Shown here piece after piece: positions 47,037 to 56,832 of a DNA stretch of 64,000 nucleotides. The DNA comes from Rhizophagus clarus (taxonomy: Eukaryota > Glomeromycota > Glomeromycetes > Glomerales > Glomeraceae), in contig BLAL01000285.1 of assembly GCA_015698045.1 (NCBI GenBank), positions 2,108,001-2,172,000 of the forward strand. Reading direction: 5' to 3'. Numbering within the stretch: position 1 is the stretch's first letter; each line of letters starts with the position of its first letter. Both the position numbers and the translations under genes were made by a program. The notes under the pieces are model-generated. The model saw only the letters and a list, made by a program, of their open reading frames with translations, did no database searches and was not told the DNA's origin.

Positions 47037-47461
47037 TAAGGTTGTCTGCCGCAACTAAAAAAGAAATTCTGAAAGGTTTTGGCCAATCAAATCCATTTTG
47101 AAACTAAGGCTGAAACTATTTCTTAATTTTGACTAAAATTAAAAATTAGCCAAAATTATGATATTAAGTTACGTGATATTACATAAAATTTTAAAAAAGA
47201 AAATTTTGATTCTCAATAAAATTAGAAATTGGATTACATAGCAGTTACATAAGATTTCAAATAAGAAAATTTTATATCAATTCTTTATTTTGGCCAGAAT
47301 TATGATATTAAAGCCAGCTTATAATTTTGGCTAAATTTTAGCATTTTGGTAATAATTTTGGCATTCTAATTTTGGCAAATTTACTTTTAATTGCCTAAAT
47401 TTTCAGCTACAAAAAAGTTTTGACCTTGGCCTAAACTACCTAATTTCGGCAGGCAACCTTA
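47037..47461. mobile_element. hAT-like MITE, 425 bp
   Basis: Ends TAAGGTTGTCTGCCGCAACTA and the inverse TAAGGTTGCCTGCCGAAATTA match at 18 of 21. Flanking octamers TTTATACT (47029-47036) and CTTATACC (47462-47469) differ only by two T/C transitions. The interior repeats TTTTGGC(T/C)A(A/G)AATTAT words in both directions. The TAAGG ends resemble those of the MITE at 7188-8031. Confidence 0.78.
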
Positions 47462-47522
47462 CTTATACCTTGAACAATTTTATAACTAGACTTCTTATTA
47501 TCTTAAAAAGAATAGGCTAGGG

Positions 47523-50500
47523 TAGTGATGTTCTTGAAAATTTCTAATAACATTTTATTGAAATTGGAAGTTCTATTGGAAAAAATTGGAATTATTGGAA
47601 GATGCTGATCTTTCAATATGTCATGTGCACTGGAAGCTTCCAATCAAAATCTTTTGGAAATTGGACATAGTTATTGGATCTTCTAATAAAAGCTTCCAAT
47701 TCTTTTATTGCTAAAATTGGCAATTATGCTTATGTTATTATATGATTTTGTTTAATAGTCTAAGATATTTATAGTTAAGTTATTAGATATTTATAATTGA
47801 TTCATATTTTCACATCTTTAAAAAATGAAAAGACTTAGAACTCATCATCTTACTAAATATATAAAGGTTTTTGGAAAACAGAATTCATGCAATACTTATG
47901 CTGCATGTATTGCATGTATTGAAAAACTAGAGAATAATGAACTTTTAAAAAATACTTTTACTAATAAAAAACTACAGGTCAAAAATCATTTGAAAAACTG
48001 TGTATATTTTCAAGAAAAAATTGGAAACAAAGAAGAACTAGATGAAATTATCTATTTAACAGATAATGAAGAAGAAGAAACAAGTCACAACCGTCAAAAA
48101 CATTAAAATAATGATAATTTTAGTGAGAAAAATTATGAAAAGGTTTTAAAATATCTAAAATCAATGCAAGATTATTTTAAAGTTTCAAATTTTAAATTAA
48201 TAGAAGAAGAAACTTTAGTCAGATCATATTCTTCAACAGTATCATATGCAGCCTTCACTCAAAAAAAAATTCAATTGAAAATAATCTTATTCATAAACTA
48301 AATAAGAAAGAAATACCAAAATTTGAACATCTTCTATTAAGAATGTCAGTAGCAAATGATTTTCTATTTCAATGGATTAATCATCCAGCAACTTTAGAAT
48401 TTTTTGAATTTTTAAGTCCATTTCTTGTTTTGCCAAAAAGAAAAGCTCTATCTAATCATATCTTAAATAGAGAAATTAAAGATTTAAATAGTTTGAGAGA
48501 TGAAAAATTAATCAATGATTAAATTGGAGTAGTATTAATATTTGATGAATAGAAAAATATTCTAAATCAACATATTTTTGGATCATTATTTATAACTTCT
48601 TCTGGTAAAATTTTGATATAAGATGCTTCAGATATAAGCAATGAGCATGAGTGATTAATAGAAGTCATACCAAAGATAAAGGCATTAATTCAAGAAATCA
48701 ATAGGTTAAATATTAAACTTAATGCAATAGTATCTAATAGTTTCTGCTTATGCTGCAGCTCGGTAAGTAATAATAACTAAGATCAAAATAACAATGCATT
48801 TTTAATATTAAATTCATGTGTTTAATTCTATTTAATATTTAATCATAACAGGCGACGTCTTCGTTCCAGAAATTGTTTTTTTTTCCTTGTTTTGCACACC
48901 AGTGTCAACTAGCAATTGGTGACATTTTTAAAGAATCTTTAGCTCTAAAAATTGCATCTAGTAAAACTATTATAGTCGCAGCTTATTTTAAAAATGCAAA
49001 TAATAGTTATTTTATTGGTAAATTGCAGGATATTCAAAAAGAATTATATAGTTATTCAATTATGATTCCTGGTGAAACTAGATGGAATAGTCACTATTAT
49101 TGTTTTAAAAGTCTTATTAGATCTAAATAAGTTTTACAAGTAAGTATGGTCTTTTTAACTAAATAATTATTTATATAATTTTTACTCAAAATTTTTTTTT
49201 ATATTCATAGAATCTGGCAATTTGTTATGAACGTCCATAAGTTAGTTCAGCAAATTTTGATGAACTTTATTTAAGTTCAGAATTTTGTCAAATACTTCTT
49301 GATAATAATTGGTAGGAAATTATTAAGCTTCTATAGGATATTTTATTACCATATTGTAGTATTTTAAACAAACTTCAATGTGATAAAGCACGTTTGTTTG
49401 AAGTGCTTTATGCTCTTGGTTATTTTGTTCAATTTTAAAGCCAATTTTCAGATCCAAATTTAGGCAACCAAATAATCGATCAACTAGAAAAGTGATGGAC
49501 TCAGTGGGAATAACTATTATTACTGCTTTCATTTCTTCTTCATCCTAGATACCACCTAAGTTATTTTAATCCTGAACTTAATAATTTATCATATACTTCT
49601 TTGGGATGGTACTTAACATATTATTACAAGGCATGTTTAAGAAAAGACCAAAACGATTATTGTTGGAGTTTGAAGATTTTTGTAAAAAAATTGAACCATT
49701 TAATGATAAGATTTTTGAACAGTTTGGAGATGATGTCTTTAAATTTTGGTCCTTTGTTGAAGGTGAATATAAGGAATTGAGTGCAGTTGCAATTTTCAGA
49801 ATATGTGTGAATGTGGCTTCTATAGAGAGAATGTGGTCATCTATGGATTTTTTGCATATAGTTTGTTATAATTGATTATTGGCAAATTAAGATTTTTATT
49901 TTTATTATTTTAACATTATTAGTTGTCATTTTAACTAATGTAATTATTATTATTTTAATATCATCTATTATTTTTAAATTTTTATGAATGGGACTTAATG
50001 AATTGAACTTTATTTTGATGATTGGAATAATTATTGGGAATTTATTATCTTAATGATCAGGATTAACAAATAACAATGGAAATAATAATTGATTAATAGA
50101 CAGGATTTTTATTATTTTTAACTAACGGATTTTTTATTAATAATTTAGTAGAATGATAAAGTGTTAGCAATGAGTTAACTACATGCATCAATTAATTTTT
50201 CATTAAGAGAAATGGAATTATGGCAAAATGAGATACAATTTCTGGATTTAAATGTTAAAACTGAGGTTAAAAATCCTGAAGATTCTGAAGAGTCTGAAGA
50301 TATTAAGAATATTAAAGAAGATAACACTGTGATTTTTAATTCTGAACATTAGGAACGAGAGTTGAATGAATGGGAAAAGATGTTAATAGAAGAAGAAGTA
50401 GCACGAATGGAGGAGAAGGAGGCGTTAAGAGAAAATTTGAATAGTAGTTTGAAAGGTGATCTTTTAAGTGAATATATATTATATACATCCAGCAATTAAT

Positions 50501-50763
50501 AAAAAAGCAAATAGAAGCTTAGAAGTTTATTTAGTTCTTTTTTAAATGCTCCCGATTATATAAATAAAATGTCAAATATGTAAATTTTAATAAATATAAT
50601 AAATCATTATTTTTTGTATAATTAAATATTATTGGATAAATGTATTTCATGTGATTAAAGTGCTTCCAAATTTCTAATAAAAATCTATTAGAATTGGAAT
50701 AGGCGTTGGAATTAAAAGATGGAAAGTTCCAAAGTGCTTCCAATCTTCCAGTGAACATCACTG
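47523..50763 (+). mobile_element. BED-hAT transposon, older copy of the 34779-37957 element
   Basis: Left end TAGTGATGTTCTTGAAAATTT and inverse right end CAGTGATGTTCACTGGAAG, flanked by GGCTAGGG (47515-47522) and GGCTAGGA (50764-50771). The sub-terminal TTGGAAG words are conserved. It aligns along its length with the other copy, including the positions of the introns. Confidence 0.88.
47825..50580 (+). pseudogene. hAT transposase, heavily decayed copy
   Basis: Begins MKRLRTHHLTKYIKVFGKQNSCNTYAACIACIEKLE, the same BED-type start as 35059. FPCFAHQCQLAIGDIFKESLALKIAS (48873-) follows an intron with AACAG acceptor, then IMIPGETRWNSHYYCFKSLI. The C-terminal dimerisation part is FKFWSFVEGEYKELSAVAIFRICVNVASIERMWSSMDFLH (about 49738-49860); here the ERMWSS glutamate-arginine is kept where the younger copy has a stop. 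The tail is acidic. Stops are spread through most exons (for example near 48523, 48550, 49128, 49314, 49437), so it has at least ten breaks. Confidence 0.8.
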
Positions 50764-51304
50764 GGCTAGGACTATAGTATTATGAGATACATTTGTGACT
50801 CTAGTGTGAGGAATGAGTGGGATTTGTCTATTAGTTATTTTGTACTCTTATTGATCTTTTATCTAATAAAATAAGCATGTCTTTTAATTATAAAAATTAA
50901 AAAAAAAAAAAAAAAAAAATTTAGTAAACAAAAAACAAAAATTAAAGAATATTATTATAAAAAATGTATTTTTTATAAATTATAATATTTTATGAAAACT
51001 AAAATATATAAAATCAATAATGTATTAAAAAAAGAAAATATCTTTTTAAAAAAATTTTTAAAAGTACAAGTGAAATTAAAATTTTTTTTTATGTATATAT
51101 ATAGTATGAAAATCACCTCTTATTATGCAAAATCTATATATAACTTCAATAATTTTAACTTCCTATTACGCATCTATAATTATGACTTTTTTATATTTTG
51201 CTTTTTAATAAGCAAAATTCTATGACTTAAAAAAAATTTTTATATGATAAATAAGCAAATTTTTTTGTTATCTATATATATATTGTTTGAGGTCTTTTTA
51301 TAAT

Positions 51305-51797
51305 ATTATAAAATATAGTATATATTATATTAAAGTTTAATTTTTAGTTTTATATAACTTTATTTTAAATAAATAATTTGAAGTTTAAATTTAAACTTAT
51401 TTTTCTTAAATCTTTTTATTCTATAAATTCAAATTAATTTCCTTTAAAAAATAATTTTTTTTTTTTAATCTAATATAAATAAATAAATATTGGTAGAAAA
51501 AAATATTACTTTTTTATTTCTATTTATAAATTTTAGTGTAGTATATATTAAAAAAAAAATTTAGTAAGTTTTTTTTTCTAATGCTATTTACAGTTTTAAT
51601 TATATTATTAAAAAAAAAATATTTATTTCATAAATTTTAGTATATAATATTAAGAAAAAAAATTTTTTTAAATTTTAGTATATTATTTAATTAATTAAAT
51701 ATTAAATATTAATAATTATAATATTTATTTAATTTAAAATAAATAATATTTTGAAAACTAAATATATATTCATTTTAATAGAATAAATGTAAAGATC
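51305..51797. other. AT-rich spacer
   Basis: A/T runs and TATATTAAA words between the nest and the next MITE. Nothing recognised. Confidence 0.5.
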
Positions 51798-51805
51798 ATA
51801 AGATG

Positions 51806-52800
51806 TAGGGCTCCGATCAATTTTGGTAATTACTAAACTGTACTGACCAGTTTTGGTATCAGAGCAGTTTTAGTTTTATAATTTATCGAACTGAAACTTT
51901 CAGTTTTGGTATCAGTTTTGCGATTTACTGTACTGATTTACTGATAATAAAAACATTTTTTTTTATAAGAAAAACGTCTTTTTATTAAATAATATAGTTA
52001 AAAAAAATGTTGCAAAACGTTTTTTTACATAAACGTTTGATATAAAAAATAATGGTTCGCAACATTATTTTTATAGAACTTGTAAAAAATGTTGTGAAAC
52101 ATTTTTTACATAAATAATTTATTATGTAAAATAACATTTCGCAACGTTATTTTTGCGAATATTGTAAAAAATGTTGTGAAATGTTTTTTACATAAATGAT
52201 TTGATAAAAAAAATAACATTTCACAATGTTATTTTTGCTGAACTTGTAAAAAATGTTGTAAAACGTTTTTTACATCAGAAATTTAATATAGAAAACAATG
52301 TTTTGCAATGTTATTTTTGTGAACATTGTAAAAAATGTTGCAAAACATTTTTTACATAAACGTTTGATATAAAAAATAACGTTTTGCAATGTTATTTTTG
52401 CAAAACTTGTAAAAAACATTGCGAACTATTTTTTATATTGGAAATTTAATATAGAAAACAATGTTTTGCAACATTATTTTCCTTTTTATTTAAAAATGTT
52501 GCGGAACATTTTTATAAAATGATTTAATATAAAAAAAACGTTTCGCAACGTTTTTTTATCACTTTAATAAAAAACGTTGTAAAATGTTTTTTATGGATGA
52601 TTTGATAAGAAAAAATCATTTCGCAACTTTTTTTTTGCTAAACGTTGCAAAATGTTTTTTTACTAAAAACGTTCAGTAAATCAGTTCAGTTTTTGGTAAT
52701 TACTGATCAATTTCAGTAATCATTAATACTGATACCAATTAATTCAGTTTGGTATTAGTTTTTGCAAAAACTAAACTGAACTGAACTGATTGGAGCCCTA
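51806..52800. mobile_element. hAT-type MITE with satellite core (995 bp)
   Basis: Ends TAGGGCTCCGATCA and (inverse) TAGGGCTCCAATCA, flanked by ATAAGATG (51798-51805) and GTAAGATG (52801-52808), 7 of 8 equal. Sub-terminal zones repeat ACTGATCAGTTTTGGTAA-like words. The core (about 51990-52680) is built of units of about 60-65 bp alternating AAAAAATGTTGCAAAACGTTTTTTAC and its inverse, spaced by ATAAACGTTTGATAT. The CGTTGCGAAACG palindrome is shared with the core of the MITE at 7188-8031 although the ends differ. Confidence 0.85.
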
Positions 52801-52808
52801 GTAAGATG

Positions 52809-53129
52809 CGATAGTTTTATATACTGCTTTATATTAAATATATTGTATTACCATGTGAAATTTATCATGTATTGCTCCCTTGAAAAATTATTATTAAGCG
52901 ATGATTAATTAAATCGCTGATGTGATTATGATGTAATATAAACTGATTTATTTATTTACTCCTTGCGAAACTTTCTTTTTTACAAGACTTTTTTCCTTTC
53001 TTATCTTTTTTTTTTGTATAAACTTTTCTCCTTTTTATAAAACTTTTTTTTTTTTTTTTATATAAACTTATTCTTTTCATATAAATATCCTTTTATTATT
53101 TCACACCTTTCTATAAGTTCTCTTTAGTT
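52809..53129. other. AT-rich 5' flank of the MULE transposase
   Basis: AT-rich with a pyrimidine-rich stretch at about 52965-53120. Possibly promoter and leader of the MULE gene. No TIR of the MULE could be identified. Confidence 0.4.
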
Positions 53130-53712
53130 ATGGAATTATTATATTGTCATAACACACTTTTTGCATCTAAAGACATTTCTAATATCCCTGTTTTCACTGA
53201 TGATGATATTTTCAATAATCCTAATAAAGAAGATGAAAATATTAATGATATAATTTCACTAGTCGAAAAAGGACAATTCGGCCTAAATTTGACCAGGTCG
53301 AATATAGGTCGAATGACGATCTAACCTATGTCAAATTGAGACCGATTTTTTTGGCGCATTTAGGGTGCCAATCATCTCAAATTTGGAAAAAAATTCGACC
53401 ATCATTTTACCTATATTAGGACATTATTACATATTTATTCGACCCTAAAAAAAACTATATTTGACTACTGTATGTAATCCAAATATAATTGATAAATAGG
53501 TCGAACTAGAGGTTTTTCAAGGTCGAATAATAAAGCATCATTTTGTATTTTATAAGCAAATAAAAACCATTTATTTTATATATATTGACGTATATAGTAT
53601 ATAGTAATATAAGATAATTATATAAACCAACCCGCATATGATCAACCGTACAAAAAAAATATAAAATATTCAGTAATAATTATATAACCAAAAAAAATAA
53701 ATATAAAATATA

Positions 53713-55979
53713 CTAATAATATTCGTCTGCATCATGGAGTTCTTCGTCTTCCGTAGCCCTTCCTTTTCCTTTTCAGTTTTTTTCAGCTTTTTGTTGCTAA
53801 TATGATACAACATATGATATAAACAAAATTAATTAACGATATTTGCGATGTAAAAATATTAAAATAATTCAACTTACTGTTGTCAAACTTTCACCGATCT
53901 CATCCAAATCTTCAGGTCTAGTTGAATTCATTTCCACCGAATTTAACAAGAAATCTGAATATGGCTCTGTTAAATTCAGTTCTATTGGCACATGATCCTC
54001 GTAAGATTGAATCAAATCATCAACCATGTCATCATATTCGCTAACGCCAATTGTTTCATTTGTTTCATCTGTTTCGTACATTTTCATTTTATCGAGCGCC
54101 CATTCAGGCGCATTCTCGAGAGGTTTACTAGACATGAAGTAAATATCATCATTATAAATTCGCTCCTATTGCTTTTTTGTGCGTTGAATATATTCTGCTT
54201 CAGGGTCTAATACGTCTCGTAATAGCTGTTTTAACTATTAAAACAAAGATAAACAAATATCGAATAAATATTAAAATAGGTTAGGAGCAGTAATCACTTT
54301 AATACCTCGACTGAACGCCATGACCGATCATATACATGCAAGAACTGCTTATTATCAGGCAATTTCTGTCTTGAATCGTCTTCAGAATCTGATTGCTCAA
54401 TGGAATGACAATCATTCTGTACAAGCATTGGTAATAATTCGTCTTTATCAAATTCCTTTATGTTGGTGTCATTTCTTTCGTATAATTTTATTGCCGCCTT
54501 TACTCATCTATTTTTTTTCTGTTGAATATATAAAGATTAATTTCAAATGACTAAAAAGAAGTGCATTAAAATAAAATACTGCTCACTTCAGACAATCGCG
54601 CATTCACGTGTATCCTACAGTCGACTTTGTCTAATTGGCCTGATAGTTGTTTCCGTTGTCTATCTCTTTTATGCTTGTAAATCGATCGTAACTAGTTCGA
54701 CAATTGGGTTACAGACAGATTATAATGTCCACTCATCAACCTCTTTAATTCAGGTATCAATTTTTCATATATCTTTGCTGTCTGTTCACTAAAAGTCTTG
54801 CCGTAATCCAACTGATATTCTTCAGGTATTTGACCTTTCAAGAGGTTCTTCATTTCGTCCTAAACAATAAGAGGAAATAATAAAAGCTATATATATACAT
54901 TAACACAATTCGGCTGCAAATAGTCTTGTAAAATTCTTACTCTTGCAGCTGAAGCGGCAACTTCATCAGGCGATTTCTCTCTCAATTTTAATCTTTTATT
55001 GGGGCGTTTTGGTGAATATTGCTGCGGAGAATTGATAGTCTTTCGAGGTGTGCAAAGTTGCTTGAGCCGTTGAAGTTCTTCTTGGAGAGTTTTATTCTCT
55101 TCACATAATTGGTTCGATTCATCACCAAAAATTTCATTAAACTGCCGTAGTAAGGAATTCTCCTCCTCGACCCTACGAACACGGTCTTGCAAATTATCTA
55201 TTTTTCGTTTCATTTTTGATACTTTGACCTTTTCCTGATTCAATTCATTCTGTAGTTGAAGGGTTTCATTTTTTAAATTTCCTAGCTCTAAATTACCTAT
55301 TTTAAATTATAAGGATATGTATCGAATCGTAATGAACAGATGTAATATAATAAATATTAAAATATAACAAAAAATTCAGTTTATCTGCTTCTTCATTACT
55401 TGGTCGAACATTTCTTGGTGCTCCTTCTTCGTGATGTGAATGGTAACTTTTCGGTACATTAATATTAGGATATCTTTTAATAATATCAGAAGTTCGTTGA
55501 GATTGAGTTTGAGTTTGACTTAATGAGGCTAAAATATCTTGCGAAACAACGAGTCTAAAGGGAGCTGTAGTATTAGTATTTAGTGATGTTGGTGTTGAAG
55601 CAATATTTCGTGGTGTGGCAATATTTCGTGGTGTAGACGAGGCAGTGGTATTAGTTAGTGTTGACGCTCGTGGTGTGGCAATATTTCGTGGTGTAGTATT
55701 AGTTGGTGTTGACGCTCGTGGTGTGGCAATATTTCATGGTGTAGTATTAGTTGGTGTTGACGCTCGTGATGTGACAATATTTCATGGTGTAGTATTAGTT
55801 GGTGTTGACGCTCGTGATGTGGCAATATTTTGTGATGTAGATGAAACGGTGGTATTAGTTGGTGTTGGTGTTGAAGCAATATTTCGTGGAGGAGTTGATG
55901 TTGTATGTGGCGATGGTGTAGACAAACCAGCAATATCTGGTGAAGGAGCATTTGGTTTTGATAGTTTCTTACGAGCCAT
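53713..55979 (-). pseudogene. Accessory gene of the CACTA element: repeat-rich N-terminus and coiled coil
   Basis: Starts MARKKLSKPNAPSPDIAGLS at 55979. A Thr/Pro-rich part made of a 16-residue repeat (NIATPRASTPTNTTPR-like, encoded by 48-bp units at 55600-55880) follows. Then SQDILASLSQTQTQSQRTSD, and after an intron a coiled coil (KVSKMKRKIDNLQDRVRRVEEENSLL, 55243-54900) with a basic PKRPNKRLKLREKSP stretch. Further exons give DEMKNLLKGQIPEEYQLDYG (about 54860-54790), a Ser/Asp-rich piece, and SKPLENAPEWALDKMKMYETDETNETIG (54135-53869). It ends EELHDADEYY at the TAG at 53713. Introns have good GT-AG ends. Some pieces carry stops or lie out of frame, so it may be broken once or more. Role inferred: DNA-binding helper of transposition. 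Confidence 0.6.
55580..55880 (-). repeat. 48-bp coding tandem repeat in the CACTA accessory gene
   Basis: Five to six units of 48 bp (plus-strand word GTATTAGTTGGTGTTGACGC) encode on the minus strand a 16-residue Thr/Pro/Ala/Ser repeat. As 48 is a multiple of three, the opposite strand and a second minus frame are also open. Variation between units is mostly C/T. Confidence 0.85.
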
Positions 55980-56832
55980 TATTGTTTTAAAATTATTTTT
56001 ATTTTTTATTATTATTTTTTAAAAAAGAAAAAAGGGCGATTTTTTTGTATGGAACGAGGAAATTGGACCACTATTTATATCTATTTCTTTACTATCAAAT
56101 TAGACTTTTAACAATTAACGATCACAAACATTTGTATAAAATTAGACTTTCAATAGGCGTGATCAAATTAGACTTAAACTTTCGCATCAAATTAGACTTT
56201 TAATTAATTAAACATATATTAAACATATCAAATTAGACTTTCAATCATTAGCCGTTAATGATCAGATTAGACTTAAACTTTCGCATCAAACTAGACTTTC
56301 AATTAATTGAACAGTTAAATCACATTGAGTGCGTGGTATGGTATATATTTTATTTTTTAAATTTTGGTTTTCGTTTAATTTTCTATTCAACTTCTTACGT
56401 CTAATTTTTCATATTTGAATTTGTCTATTTTGTTAATTATACCATCAATATCATTTTAAAACGGAATATAATCACAATATCACTAAAAATTCGACATCAC
56501 TAAAAATTTGATATTAATAAAAAAACCAAAATATCACTAAAAATTCGACATCACTAAAAATTTGATATTAATAAAAAAACCAAAATATCACTAAAAATTC
56601 GACATCACTAAAAATTTGATATTAATAAAAAAACCAAAATATCACTAAAAATTCGACATCACTAAAAATTTGATATTAATAAAAAAACCACAATATCACT
56701 AAAAATTCGACATCACTAAAAATTTGATATTAATAAAAAATCACTATTAATTAAATATAACAAAGTATATTATAACTTTATTCAACGTAAAAATCATATT
56801 ACAACTTTATCGTATCTGACTTTTATCAAAAA
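55980..56832. promoter_or_regulatory. Repeat-rich divergent control region of the CACTA element
   Basis: Between the two start codons. 56090-56330 holds repeated ATCAAATTAGACTTT words in both directions. 56470-56750 holds five units of 54 bp, each with AAAAATTCGACATCACTAAAA and ATTTGATATTAATAAAAAA. Repeated sites between divergent transposon genes are probable binding sites; direct proof is absent. Confidence 0.6.

Larger units (their letters stand above)
45235..50918 (+). mobile_element. LINE-like element with ORF1-like gene only (half-LINE), opened by a MITE and a hAT
   Basis: The 14-bp ATTTAGTAAACAAA occurs on both sides (45221-45234 and 50919-50932), and the right end is a 20+ base A run: a poly(A) tail with target duplication, the mark of LINE-type insertion. 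Without its nested MITE (47037-47461) and hAT (47523-50763) the element is about 2.0 kb. It starts near the ORF1-like ATG at 45318 and ends ATCTAATAAAATAAGCATGTC then A-run, like the copy ending at 20921. No reverse transcriptase is present, so it must have been moved by another element's enzyme, or is a truncated form. Confidence 0.82.
32646..51296. mobile_element. Old hAT-type non-autonomous element, opened by multiple insertions (outer shell)
   Basis: The left end AGGATCCCAAATAATATATATAT (32646-) and right end (...TATATTGTTTGAGGTCTT, 51296) match the ends of the uninterrupted copy at 60668-62007, as do the pieces 32646-32894, 33168-33210, 44572-45234 and 50919-51296, in the same order. Flanking octamers ATTATAAT (32638-32645) and TTTATAAT (51297-51304) agree at 7 of 8. 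The four shell pieces together are about the length of the intact copy. Everything between is later insertions: 32895-33167, 33211-44571 and 45235-50918. Confidence 0.85.

Noticed and set aside
50531-51225. Frames on either strand near the right end of the shell element
   Set aside because: They fall in hAT terminal repeats or in AT-rich non-coding parts also present at 61706-61936 in the other copy; no protein resemblance.
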